From NCBI GenBank assembly GCA_023262505.1, contig JALRAP010000020.1:1-34839 (forward strand): 34,839 nt of DNA, given 5' to 3'. A model generated the notes under the pieces. The model was not told the DNA's origin. It saw only the letters and a list, made by a program, of their open reading frames with translations, and did not search any database. A program made the translations under genes and the position numbers. Each line of letters opens with the position of its first letter. Within the stretch, counting starts at the first letter, position 1. Shown here piece by piece: positions 1 through 7,921 of this stretch. The DNA is from Bacteroidia bacterium. Its GTDB lineage: Bacteria; Bacteroidota; Bacteroidia; AKYH767-A; OLB10.

Positions 1-765
1 GAATTCGACCGTGATAGTCTAGCTGAAATCATCATACAAAGAGACCCCATATTTAGTTCAGATTGGAACACGGCCACCGCCCATAATATTATCGAATTGA
101 AGCAACTGCCTGAATTGATAAAATTTGAATTGCTTAGAGGAAATGAGCAGTACAAATACAGTTGGTACGGTGAAATGACTTGGGGATTCGGTCCCAGATG
201 GGGAAGGATGCATAAAGGGGTAGATACCAATCTAGAAACCGGCGACACGCTATTCGCAGCATTCAATGGAATTGTTCGTTATGCAGATTTCAACTCCGGT
301 GGTTATGGCAACTGTGTTGTAATCCGCCATTTCAATGGCTTGGAAACCATCTATGCCCACATGAGTGAATTGGATGTGGAACCTGGCGACCTGTTATTTG
401 CAGGAGAAGTCATTGGACTAGGAGGAAACTCAGGAAGAAGCGAGGGCCCACATCTGCATTTTGAAACCCGTTACAAAAGCTTCTCTTTTGACCCTTTGCT
501 TTTTTTGGACAAGAACAATCAAATGGCCTTGCTGAATCACGAATTCCATTTGGAAAAAAGCAAACTTTACCACGATGGCGAATCAGATCACCTGATTTTT
601 TCAAAATCCGGAAAAGGCGTTGGCAAATCTCACACTGTAAAAAAAGGAGAAACCCTCTACTCCATCTCTAGAAAGTACAGGACTACCGTTGAGAAGCTCG
701 TGAAATTAAACAGGCTGAAAAACAAAAACGCCTTGCAAGCCGGTCAAAAAATCAGGGTTAAATAA
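1..765 (+). CDS. M23 family metallopeptidase with C-terminal LysM domain (5' end outside the window)
   Basis: The frame is open from base 1, so the gene starts upstream of the window; the TTG at 97 is an internal codon, not a start. About 254 residues are visible. The peptidase part has the M23 zinc-site pattern H-K-G-V-D followed about 80 residues later by P-H-L-H-F-E, the HxxxD and HxH signatures of lysostaphin-type endopeptidases that cut peptide crosslinks in peptidoglycan. The last 45 residues (from HTVKKGETLYSIS to the end) form one LysM repeat, which binds glycan chains. The likely role is periplasmic or surface cell-wall remodelling, with LysM anchoring the enzyme to its substrate. 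A signal peptide cannot be checked because the N-terminus is missing. It ends with TAA, 82 bp before the next gene on the same strand, so co-transcription is possible. Confidence 0.9.
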   Translation, partial: EFDRDSLAEIIIQRDPIFSSDWNTATAHNIIELKQLPELIKFELLRGNEQYKYSWYGEMTWGFGPRWGRMHKGVDTNLETGDTLFAAFNGIVRYADFNSGGYGNCVVIRHFNGLETIYAHMSELDVEPGDLLFAGEVIGLGGNSGRSEGPHLHFETRYKSFSFDPLLFLDKNNQMALLNHEFHLEKSKLYHDGESDHLIFSKSGKGVGKSHTVKKGETLYSISRKYRTTVEKLVKLNRLKNKNALQAGQKIRVK

Positions 766-847
766 TTCAACTCACAAAGCCGTTAAAATTTAATACCCTG
801 CCGATTGAGATGGATTTATTACTTTCAACCCCTTAAATAGAAGTGAC

Positions 848-2110
848 ATGGAAAGATTCACCGGCATTATCGGAATCATCTTAATTCTTGGGTTGGCCTA
901 TTTGGCCAGCAACAACCGTAAGGCCATAAACCCTAGAGTTATCTTCAGCGGATTGCTCTTACAAATAGTAATTGCCGTATTGGTATTGAAAATCCCACCT
1001 GTTACAGCCTTCTTCCAACAGTTGGGACATGGTATGGAGAAAATCGAGGCATTTGCCCGCCAAGGTGTTTCCTTCGTTTATGGAGGAGTGGCAGTGCAGC
1101 AGTTTGATGGAACCATAGGCAGTTTTGCAAATGGAGGTTTTGTTTTCGCTTTCAATGTAACCGCCACCATTATTTTAGTTTGTGTTTTGGTCGCCATATT
1201 ATATCACTTCCGCATCATGCAGCGTGTGGTATCGGCCATTGCGAAGGCCATGAATTTCGTGATGCGTGTTAGCGGTGCAGAGGCACTCAGCAACGTTGCC
1301 AGTGCTTTCGTTGGTCAAGTGGAGGCACAGGTGATGATCAGGCCATATTTGTCAGGTATGACCAAAAGCGAATTATTAGCTAGCATGAGCGGAAGTCTAG
1401 CCTGCATTGCAGGTGGTATATTGGTGGTATATGTGAACATGGGAGCGGCAGCCGGATTGGATCTTGCGCCCAAACTTATTGCCGCTAGCTTGATGGCAGC
1501 ACCTGGTGCCTTGGTGATTTCCAAGATCGTTTTTCCTGAAACTCAAGAAAGTCAGACCATGGGCAATGTGAAGCTTGATGTAAAAAGCCCCTATGTGAAT
1601 GTGGTGGATGCCATTTCCCATGGAGCCGCCGACGGATTCAAAATAGCCATGAACGTAATAGCCATGTTAATTGGTTTCATCGCATTAATCACCATGGTGG
1701 ATTGGATGCTTTTGAAGGCTGCTCATATTTTCGATCCAACATTCAATTTGAGCCTGAATTGGATATTCGGTAAGCTCTTTTATCCGATGGCATGGGCTAT
1801 GGGCGTACCAACAACGGATGTAGCCAGCGTGGCCACATTGCTGGGACAAAAACTAACCATTAACGAGTTCGTGGCATTCCAAAATCTTGCCAGCAAAAGC
1901 GTTCCTGTACTGACAGAAAAAGGACTCTTGATTGTATCCATCGCTATCTGTGGCTTTGCAAATTTCGCTAGCGTGGGTATGCAAATCGGAGGCATCGGGG
2001 AATTGGCTCCGGAAAGAAGAACAGACCTTGCGAAACTGGGATTGAAAGCGCTTTTCTGTGGAACACTGGCATCCTATTTGTCGGCCAGTATTGCGGGTAT
2101 TTTGATTTAA
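848..2110 (+). CDS. Concentrative nucleoside transporter (CNT/NupC family)
   Basis: This is a 420-residue polytopic inner-membrane protein with many hydrophobic segments and the CNT signatures: a GQxEA motif at residues 156-160 followed by IRPYL, an NEFVAF motif, and a C-terminal block reading NFASVGMQIGGIGELAP. The length fits bacterial CNT members. The family imports nucleosides by sodium or proton symport. By comparison with the known Vibrio CNT structure, the Gln and Glu of GQTEA and the later Glu and Asn contact the substrate. Here the Thr between Gln and Glu is Val (V158), while the later Glu (in NEF) and Asn (in NFAS) are kept. Substrate preference therefore cannot be given. The ATG start has no Shine-Dalgarno sequence, as is common in this phylum. 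No clear terminator follows. Confidence 0.9.
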   Translation: MERFTGIIGIILILGLAYLASNNRKAINPRVIFSGLLLQIVIAVLVLKIPPVTAFFQQLGHGMEKIEAFARQGVSFVYGGVAVQQFDGTIGSFANGGFVFAFNVTATIILVCVLVAILYHFRIMQRVVSAIAKAMNFVMRVSGAEALSNVASAFVGQVEAQVMIRPYLSGMTKSELLASMSGSLACIAGGILVVYVNMGAAAGLDLAPKLIAASLMAAPGALVISKIVFPETQESQTMGNVKLDVKSPYVNVVDAISHGAADGFKIAMNVIAMLIGFIALITMVDWMLLKAAHIFDPTFNLSLNWIFGKLFYPMAWAMGVPTTDVASVATLLGQKLTINEFVAFQNLASKSVPVLTEKGLLIVSIAICGFANFASVGMQIGGIGELAPERRTDLAKLGLKALFCGTLASYLSASIAGILI

Positions 2111-2461
2111 AAAGTCCGCTCCCAATCCTTTTATTCAAAGTCAAATCATCCGATTTTTCCAATCATTGGTTTTCTGTAATCCGGCTAAAGATTCGTAGAA
2201 AAATAATTACGAAATTGTTTTACAAGCACTTATGTTCAAACATAAGCGACTTATGATTATTTACTGTTCGCCTAATAAAATGGACTTCTAGCGGAAAATA
2301 CAAGAATTTTCTATTGATTGAATGCTAAATAGGGGCGCTGATTTTAAACGCAAGCGACCCAAATAATGATTGTTTGGACACGAATGCGTGTGAGGTGGAA
2401 ACGACTATTGTTACCGATTACCTGGACTACACAGATTTCATTCATAAACCCAAACCCTATC
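2111..2461 (+). other. Intergenic leader between the transporter and the large secreted protein
   Basis: These 351 bp hold no recognisable RNA gene. They contain an 8-bp perfect inverted repeat (2229-2246) and a short open frame (2329-2475), both listed separately. No exact TAnnTTTG promoter box was found; the closest is a TTGTTTG near 2370. A long 5' untranslated region for the downstream secreted protein is possible. Confidence 0.5.
2229..2246. repeat. Perfect inverted repeat CTTATGTT-CA-AACATAAG
   Basis: Two 8-bp arms are separated by 2 bp, and another CTTATG-like half (ACTTATGATT) lies just downstream at about 2249. It is too AT-rich and has no T-run, so it is unlikely to be a terminator. 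The compact symmetry fits a regulator binding site better, but nothing else supports that. Confidence 0.35.
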
Positions 2462-2475
2462 ATGAAAAAGTTTAA
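2329..2475 (+). pseudogene. Possible remnant of a coding sequence (48 open codons, no good start)
   Basis: In the frame of position 2329 the DNA reads through 48 codons to a TAA at 2473-2475, inside the signal-peptide region of the next gene. The predicted peptide has a protein-like, acidic composition (for example DPNNDCLDTNACEVETT) unlike typical translated intergenic DNA. There is no ATG, and an in-frame stop lies just upstream at 2326. It could be the broken 3' end of an older gene, or chance. Confidence 0.2.
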
Positions 2476-4840
2476 AATTACCATTGGGAAGATCGCTTGC
2501 ACATCCTTGCTTTCTTTCATCGGCTTAACAGCCACCGCCCAAACGGCCCCACCTAGTGGAGGAAATACGGGCAACGGTTACATTTCCAATGTAACAGCAG
2601 TTACTCCAGGAGCCTGCGTACAGTCCACAATCAACGGCAACAACCAATTCTGGGATATTGCCCAAGGCAACACCTACGAAATCACCATCAGCGGCGTTAA
2701 TGATGCCGCAAACGGCGGAACGGATGCCACCATGGAGGTGATTGTAAAGAGCTCTGTGAACGGCAACGTATGCGCTACCGCCAACCAGGTATCACAAGGT
2801 GTTTACACCTTCGAGTACACCCTTACTACTTCAGCCTGTGCCACCATGCCAATCGTGTATGGTACATCTGGATGCTCTGCCTCCTCTGGTGTGTTCGCAC
2901 AGGACCTGTTGATTGACGGTCTTGCCCACCTGCGTGCTGCTTACTTCGATGGAAGCTGCAACAAGACCAGCACCGACAACGATTGCGAAAACATCTGCAA
3001 CTTCACCACTTCCATTCTTGGAACCTCCAGCATCTGCCCAGGTGGCTCAACCATCCTATGCGCTCAAGATGGTGTGACTTTCGAGTGGAACACTGGTTCT
3101 ACCAATGCTTGCATTACTGCAGACGGTGCAGGAACTTATACTGTTACAGCAATAAATGCAAGTGGCTGTCAAGCTACAGCTTCATTTGAAGTAGTAGAGT
3201 TCACTGTTGAGCCGATTGTGGTTACTATCATCGGTAACAACCCTGTTTGTCCAGGTAACTGCGTTACTTTGGAAGCTACCGGTGCTGATTCTTACGCATG
3301 GAGCAATGGTGAAACCAGTAATACTATCCAAGCTTGCGAAGCTGGCGAATACAATGTTATAGGTACCGATGCAAACGGATGCCAGTCTTCATCCGATATG
3401 GTGACTGTTGTGATTTATGAAAAACCTGAAATTACTATTAGCGCTTCCGGATCTACCATCCTTTGCGATGGCAATTGTGTTACCCTGACCGCTACAGGTG
3501 GCGTTAGTTATGTTTGGAATCCAAATGGCGAAACAGATGCCTCGATTGATGCATGCGCAACAGGTACTTATTCTGTAATCGGAACCGACGCCAATGGATG
3601 CACCGCAGGATCAAACGAAGTTGACGTTAGTGTTAACCCTGCTCCATCATGCGACATCATTGCCCCTGCCGTTAACCCAGTTTGGGGTCTTGGCAACAAC
3701 CCATTGTCTGCTACTGTTGACTGTCCTGCCGGTTGCAACTGCAACTACTCATGGTCTGTTACTTCTTCTGACAACTCTTGGATCATCACTTCTGGTCAAG
3801 GTACTGCCAACATCGTTTACAAGTGCGGTAACAACGGTACTACTGGTTCATTCAAGCTGGTGGTTACTTGCACCCAAACCGGATGTTCTAGTGAGTGTAA
3901 TCTTGATGTGACTTCATTGGCTCAAGAGCATTGCGCTTACACACAAGGTTTCTACGGAAATAACAATGGACAGGCATCATGCTTGGGATTGACTGCTCCA
4001 CAAGCCGTAAACCAAGCTTTGAACGATCCTGCTTGCAGTCCAATTGTATTGGGATGGGGAACACGCACCCTTACCTTCGGTTGTGCCGATGCAAGTTGCA
4101 TCACGGCTAAACTTCCTGCTGGAAGCACTCCCTCGGTACTTCCTGCTGCTGCTACTTGCGCTACTGCAACTGGCACAGCTTGGTTAGCTAATGGCAAATT
4201 CAAAAACGTTATGATTGGTCAGGCCCTTACATTGGCTATCAACATCCGTTTGTTCCCCAACTTGGGCAACGTTAAGATCACCACTCCTACCTTCACAACT
4301 TACCAAGCTTCAGCTTGTGTGGATGGAAACGCAATTCCCGGAACTGGTATCACCTTCACCATCCCACAAAGTGTTATAACTTGCTTGGGTACCGCCAACA
4401 AGGTTTCCGATCTACTTGTGTTTGCCAACAAGAGATTGGGTAACCAGACGGTATGTACTTCGGCTTCTTTGGCTGACATTGTGGCTGCCATGGATGCTGT
4501 AAACCGTGGCTTCGACCGCTGCCGTATTAACACCACTAGCACAATTCGTATGATGGAGGAGACTTCTGCTGCCCAAGATGCTCTTCAAATGAAGGCCTAT
4601 CCGAACCCAACTGAAGGTGAAACCACCATTGAATTCGTTTCAGAGAACGAGTCAGTTGCAACCATCGAGCTTTATGACTTGACTGGTGCCAAAGTAGCTA
4701 GCGTGTTCAACAGCACTGTTGCCGCTAACTCTACCAACACCGTTAACTTCAGCACTGGCAATGTAAAGTCAGGAACTTACTTTGTGCGTTTGACTGTTGA
4801 TGGCAAATCAGCATTCACCCGTCTAGTAGTAATCAAATAA
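2462..4840 (+). CDS. Large Cys-rich secreted protein with Ig-like repeats and type A T9SS sorting domain
   Basis: The start is placed at ATG 2462, because from there the protein begins with a classical signal peptide (MKKFKI..., hydrophobic core, cleavage near TATAQ). The longer upstream extension is Arg/Trp-rich and implausible. The mature part of the 792-residue protein has an N-terminal region to about 190, then three related Cys-containing repeats of about 60-75 residues (roughly 191-246, 260-318, 323-390). Each has a CxxxxC-like opening, a central aromatic W and a GTY/GEY...GC ending, like Ig/PKD adhesion modules. A further Cys-rich module and a distinct region of about 200 residues starting CAYTQGFYGNNNG follow. 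The last 80 residues are a type A sorting domain: YPNPTEG near its start, LYDLTG, GTYFVRL and a Lys at the very end. The family is exported by T9SS and anchored or released at the cell surface. No enzymatic domain was recognised. Codons are strongly biased to C-ending forms, suggesting high expression. Confidence 0.85.
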   Translation: MKKFKITIGKIACTSLLSFIGLTATAQTAPPSGGNTGNGYISNVTAVTPGACVQSTINGNNQFWDIAQGNTYEITISGVNDAANGGTDATMEVIVKSSVNGNVCATANQVSQGVYTFEYTLTTSACATMPIVYGTSGCSASSGVFAQDLLIDGLAHLRAAYFDGSCNKTSTDNDCENICNFTTSILGTSSICPGGSTILCAQDGVTFEWNTGSTNACITADGAGTYTVTAINASGCQATASFEVVEFTVEPIVVTIIGNNPVCPGNCVTLEATGADSYAWSNGETSNTIQACEAGEYNVIGTDANGCQSSSDMVTVVIYEKPEITISASGSTILCDGNCVTLTATGGVSYVWNPNGETDASIDACATGTYSVIGTDANGCTAGSNEVDVSVNPAPSCDIIAPAVNPVWGLGNNPLSATVDCPAGCNCNYSWSVTSSDNSWIITSGQGTANIVYKCGNNGTTGSFKLVVTCTQTGCSSECNLDVTSLAQEHCAYTQGFYGNNNGQASCLGLTAPQAVNQALNDPACSPIVLGWGTRTLTFGCADASCITAKLPAGSTPSVLPAAATCATATGTAWLANGKFKNVMIGQALTLAINIRLFPNLGNVKITTPTFTTYQASACVDGNAIPGTGITFTIPQSVITCLGTANKVSDLLVFANKRLGNQTVCTSASLADIVAAMDAVNRGFDRCRINTTSTIRMMEETSAAQDALQMKAYPNPTEGETTIEFVSENESVATIELYDLTGAKVASVFNSTVAANSTNTVNFSTGNVKSGTYFVRLTVDGKSAFTRLVVIK

Positions 4841-4861
4841 TAAGGGTTAGTTTTAAACACC

Positions 4862-4894
4862 AAGGGGCTACCTCAAAAGGGTGGCCCCTTTTTT
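4862..4894 (+). terminator. Strong intrinsic terminator after the secreted protein
   Basis: An 11-bp stem (AAGGGGCTACC with GGTGGCCCCTT, one G-T pair) has a 7-nt loop and runs directly into a T-tract. It lies 22 bp past the stop codon at 4840 and also separates this unit from the convergent lycopene cyclase gene. Confidence 0.9.
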
Positions 4895-4941
4895 ATGCTT
4901 TACAGAAAGAAGGAAATTTGAAATAAATGATCAATTCCTCT

Positions 4942-6111
4942 TTAGAGCCTTTTCAAAAATCCGAAAAAATGCCGTGTCAAAGAATACAAAAACGGAGCCG
5001 GTTTAAGCGATGAAATGATTTTAATATCCTCTGGTAGCGAACTTACACTATCCAAAAACCTGAATATACTTTCAGCTTTGTTGTTTCGATACATCTGCTC
5101 GAAAATACCATTGCCCAGATGATTTCGGTAATTGAAAATATCAAGCAGTAACAAGTCATAGGCACGGTGCCGCTCTAGCGCTACCTCCTTATGAGGCGGC
5201 AAACCCTTTTTGATATTGGCTATTATCTTGGCGGCATTCCTTTCAGCATTTTTGAATGAATATCCTGTAGATGCCTTCACCCAACCGCCGGCAGTACCTA
5301 TGTACGTATGGTTTTTGCCATGTGATTTAATGAAGTCGAAGGCAGTCATGGGTATCACACCATACTCCGTTTCGGTTATGGAATAGTTTTTTACACGACA
5401 AATACCTTCCATGTATTCGCGCAGACAATTTTCATACTCGTTCATCTCTAACAGTTCAGGAGTAAACAAGGTAAACTCAACCAAAGCACGACGGGAATCA
5501 AATGGCAAAACATAGGTGAAACAGGTGGTGCTTTTGTAAGGCACCCTGAAATCCATCATCGTAAAACGATCAGAATCGAAAACATCCATTTCGGTTTCCA
5601 CAAACCACCCCAAGAAATGCTGAGAAACAGCAGGCACTTTGGGAGCTTTTTGATGATATGCCGATGGCATCCTGCTATCAAATACATGATGAGCCATATA
5701 AATTGATCCACCAGCGCATAAAACATGCATGGGTTCCATTATTTTGACATCAACTACCACATCCAACTTCCACTCAATGAATGGGCAATTACTCAGAATC
5801 GTGCGGGCGTGATTGTAGAAGTCTATACCACGAACCATCTTATAGCAGTAAGGACCCATATCTAACGGGACGTCGCCATTGGGAAAGCTGACCTTACCTT
5901 GTTTCCAAATCCGCTTTGTAATAGCATCCCAGTTGCCAATACCTTCCTCCCAAAAGCACCAAGTGCGATCGTTGGTTCGCTTCTCATCGGCATCAAGCAA
6001 TAAAACACGCTTATCATTGAAATAGGGGTCTTGAGCCATTTGGATAGCCAAATGCAAGCCTGCTGCGCCTGCGCCTATTATGATATAGTCGTATGTTGAT
6101 TGCAATTGCAT
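4942..6111 (-). CDS. crtY: Lycopene beta-cyclase (CrtY-type flavoprotein)
   Basis: This 389-residue protein starts with a Rossmann FAD/NAD-binding fold (IIGAGAAGLHL, residues 11-21). The signature NDRTWCFWEE follows at 47-56, which is diagnostic of lycopene cyclases. Later family motifs are VRGIDFYNHAR, YGVIPMTAF and a C-terminal TAGGWVKASTGYSF. The enzyme closes the two ends of lycopene into beta rings to give beta-carotene, using a reduced flavin without net redox change. No phytoene synthase, desaturase or hydroxylase gene is nearby, so the rest of the carotenoid pathway must be elsewhere. A TATATTTG promoter box sits 17 bp upstream. The gene is divergent from the FAD oxidoreductase and convergent with the large secreted protein. 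Confidence 0.92.
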   Translation of the reverse strand: MQLQSTYDYIIIGAGAAGLHLAIQMAQDPYFNDKRVLLLDADEKRTNDRTWCFWEEGIGNWDAITKRIWKQGKVSFPNGDVPLDMGPYCYKMVRGIDFYNHARTILSNCPFIEWKLDVVVDVKIMEPMHVLCAGGSIYMAHHVFDSRMPSAYHQKAPKVPAVSQHFLGWFVETEMDVFDSDRFTMMDFRVPYKSTTCFTYVLPFDSRRALVEFTLFTPELLEMNEYENCLREYMEGICRVKNYSITETEYGVIPMTAFDFIKSHGKNHTYIGTAGGWVKASTGYSFKNAERNAAKIIANIKKGLPPHKEVALERHRAYDLLLLDIFNYRNHLGNGIFEQMYRNNKAESIFRFLDSVSSLPEDIKIISSLKPAPFLYSLTRHFFGFLKRL

Positions 6112-6127
6112 GATCGCTGAACCGTTG

Positions 6128-6135
6128 CAAATATA
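6128..6135 (-). promoter_or_regulatory. Bacteroidota -7 box TATATTTG for crtY
   Basis: Read on the minus strand this is an exact match to TAnnTTTG, ending 17 bp before the crtY start. A TTG at 6154-6152 lies 16 bp upstream of it, somewhat closer than the usual spacing of about 19 bp. Confidence 0.6.
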
Positions 6136-6188
6136 TCCCTTACCCGCTTTACAAGCACCATTCGGAGCGTTTTCACTAATTTGGAGGC

Positions 6189-7325
6189 ATGTACTCGATG
6201 TCGTTCTGGGAAAAGGAATCGGTTTTAGACCGTATTGATGTGCTTATTGTTGGCAGTGGCATCGTGGGCCTTTGCAGTGCAATTGCATTGAAAAAAAACA
6301 ACCCGAAATTGAGGGTTGTGGTTGCTGATCGAGGTTTCCTTCCATACGGAGCAAGCACTCGGAATGCGGGCTTTGCCTGTTTTGGGAGCATTTCGGAACT
6401 TTTGGACGATTTATCCCGCGAAAGTGAACAAGAGGTAGCCAATAGAGTTGAGAGACGATGGAAAGGATTAAAAAAGCTGCGAGCCTTGCTGGGTGACGAA
6501 GCCATCGGATTTGAAAACAACGGAGGATTCGAGTTATTTACCGCCAGCGACCGATTGGTTTTCGAAAAATGCATAGAGTCGCTTCCGCGGATGAACAACA
6601 TGATGCTGGAGATCACGGGTAAAAAAGAAATATACTCGCTGCAAAATGATAAAGTCTCGCGATTCGGATTCAAACATGTTGAATCTCTGATTGCAAATTC
6701 GGAAGAAGGCCAGATCCACACTGGCAACATGATGGTATCGTTGATGCGTAAGGCAATTTCAGAAGGCGTAATCATTTTGAATGGCATCGACATCGAAAGA
6801 CTGGAGGACCACCCTAATCACACCGAAGCGATTTGCGCAAGCGGACTTCACATCAAAGCTCGGAAAACATTAGTGGCCACCAATGGCTTCGCCAAAAAAT
6901 TACTATCCGAATTGGAGGTGGAACCGGCACGTGCCCAAGTGCTCATTACCTCTCCATTAGAGAGTCTTCCTTTCCAAGGCATATTCCACTATGATCTTGG
7001 ATATTACTATTTCAGAAATATCGGTAACCGCATACTTTTTGGAGGTGGTCGGAACTTGGCGTTTGAAGAGGAGCACACTACATCATTTGGCTTGACCGAA
7101 ACCATACAGAACCGCCTTGATGAACTTTTGCATACCGTTATCATTCCAGGAACAACTTATGAGGTAGAGATGAGATGGAGTGGCATCATGGGAATGGGAG
7201 GCTCCAAATCGCCCATTATTAAAAAAACAGGAAACAACACCTACTGCGCCGTCCGCATGGGTGGTATGGGTATTGCAATCGGGGCCTTGGTTGGGGAGGA
7301 AGCAGCGAGGATGATTGACGAATAG
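6189..7325 (+). CDS. FAD-dependent oxidoreductase of the DAO family
   Basis: The 378-residue protein has an N-terminal dinucleotide fold (VLIVGSGIVGLCSAIAL, about residues 19-35), then GASTRNAGFACFG, which corresponds to the second FAD-contacting motif of D-amino-acid oxidase/glycine oxidase-like enzymes. The C-terminal part has RWSGIMGMGGSKSPII and a glycine-rich VRMGGMGIAIGAL, the closing FAD-binding element. The family oxidises amines or amino acids to imines with oxygen or a quinone as acceptor. The substrate cannot be read from the sequence. An ATG at 6198 is an alternative start: a GGAGG lies 1 bp before the first ATG but 10 bp before the second, and a near-consensus -7 box (TAATTTG, 6177-6183) would put the transcript start near 6190. 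It ends at the edge of the repeat region. Confidence 0.82.
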   Translation: MYSMSFWEKESVLDRIDVLIVGSGIVGLCSAIALKKNNPKLRVVVADRGFLPYGASTRNAGFACFGSISELLDDLSRESEQEVANRVERRWKGLKKLRALLGDEAIGFENNGGFELFTASDRLVFEKCIESLPRMNNMMLEITGKKEIYSLQNDKVSRFGFKHVESLIANSEEGQIHTGNMMVSLMRKAISEGVIILNGIDIERLEDHPNHTEAICASGLHIKARKTLVATNGFAKKLLSELEVEPARAQVLITSPLESLPFQGIFHYDLGYYYFRNIGNRILFGGGRNLAFEEEHTTSFGLTETIQNRLDELLHTVIIPGTTYEVEMRWSGIMGMGGSKSPIIKKTGNNTYCAVRMGGMGIAIGALVGEEAARMIDE

Positions 7326-7345
7326 CCCTGAGCCCCGCCGAAGGG
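7326..7345. repeat. Copy of the CCCTGAG...CGAAGGG interspersed repeat
   Basis: It starts directly after the stop codon of the oxidoreductase. The same CTCAGGG and CCCTTCG halves occur in the opposite orientation at 7880-7921 and 8205-8246, so this is a local multi-copy element with inverted-repeat character. Confidence 0.6.
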
Positions 7346-7407
7346 TTGACGATTGACAATTTACGATTGACAATTGACAATTGACAATTGACAATTGACA
7401 ATTTGAC
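7346..7407. repeat. Heptanucleotide tandem repeat, unit AATTGAC/GATTGAC
   Basis: Seven consecutive 7-mers fill 7351-7399: GATTGAC, AATTTAC, GATTGAC, then AATTGAC four times. A partial unit precedes them and a degenerate AATTTGAC follows. The uniform last four copies point to recent slippage or expansion. The array lies between a gene end and the palindrome array. Confidence 0.9.
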
Positions 7408-7470
7408 CTTGCCTGAAATAGGTTGACTTTTTAAAAGGAGTTTATTTCAGTTTATTTTACAAAAATCAAA

Positions 7471-7553
7471 TTAAACGTTTAAGTTGAATCGAAAACTTGC
7501 AACATCCATATACAAAAAATAATTTCGCCACGGGGCGGGGAACGAAGTTCCCC
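7471..7553 (+). repeat. Array unit 1
   Basis: Palindrome TTAAACGTTTAA at 7471-7482, TTG at 7497-7499, TAATTTCG at 7520-7527, and a 7-bp-stem hairpin GGGGAAC-GAA-GTTCCCC at 7537-7553. Confidence 0.8.
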
Positions 7554-7588
7554 CCAACTTTCTTAAAACAAGAAATAGCCATTTTAAA

Positions 7589-7670
7589 TTAAACGTTTAA
7601 GTTCAATCGAAAACTTGCGGCTGGATTATCGAAAATTTATATTCGCGGCGGGGCGGGGACGGTAGTCCCC
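7589..7670 (+). repeat. Array unit 2
   Basis: Palindrome TTAAACGTTTAA at 7589-7600, TTG at 7615-7617, TATATTCG at 7638-7645, and a hairpin GGGGAC-GGTA-GTCCCC at 7655-7670 followed by CAATTTTC. Confidence 0.8.
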
Positions 7671-7700
7671 CAATTTTCATCTCAAACTAGGCAAAATCAA

Positions 7701-7782
7701 TTAAACGTTTAAGTGCGATTGAATATTTGCAGCTGAGTTTTTCAAAAATTATTTTCGCAGAGGGGCGGGGACGATAGTCCCC
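7701..7782 (+). repeat. Array unit 3
   Basis: Palindrome TTAAACGTTTAA at 7701-7712, TTG at 7727-7729, TATTTTCG at 7750-7757, and a hairpin GGGGAC-GATA-GTCCCC at 7767-7782 followed by CACATTTTTT. Hairpin plus T-run looks like a terminator. Confidence 0.8.
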
Positions 7783-7811
7783 CACATTTTTTCAATTTAA
7801 AACCGAATGAA

Positions 7812-7885
7812 TTAATCGTATAAATTAAAGCGGGGGATTGCAACTGGGCTTTTCAATAAATATTTTCGCCGAAGGGCGGCCCTTC
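7812..7885 (+). repeat. Array unit 4, interrupted by a second repeat
   Basis: The 12-mer is degenerate (TTAATCGTATAA, 7812-7823), but TTG at 7838-7840 and TATTTTCG at 7861-7868 keep the exact spacing. The GGGGAC hairpin is replaced by GAAGGG-CGG-CCCTTC at 7871-7885, which merges into the CCCTTCG...CTCAGGG element. Confidence 0.7.
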
Positions 7886-7921
7886 GACCCTTCGACAAAA
7901 TCAAGGCAAACAAGCTCAGGG
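7880..7921. repeat. CCCTTCGAC...CTCAGGG element inside array unit 4
   Basis: It opens with CCCTTCGACCCTTCGAC and closes with AAGCTCAGGG. Its length of about 43 bp accounts for the 155-bp spacing after unit 4 against about 112 bp elsewhere, so it appears inserted into an existing unit. Confidence 0.65.

Noticed and set aside
1-6. Window begins with an EcoRI site (GAATTC), suggesting a clone end
   Set aside because: GAATTC also occurs inside the window (for example at 541), so nothing about cloning or the biology can be concluded.
3594-3911. 105-codon Leu/Thr-rich frame within the secreted protein gene
   Set aside because: Out-of-frame reading of the Cys-rich repeats; composition (runs of Leu and Thr) is an artefact of C-rich codons.
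4942-6111. Carotenoid gene cluster
   Set aside because: Only the cyclase is present; neighbours have no link to carotenoid synthesis.
6176-6793. 205-codon minus-strand frame opposite the FAD oxidoreductase
   Set aside because: Antisense to a frame with clear FAD-binding motifs; its own translation is Ser/Pro-rich without recognisable features.
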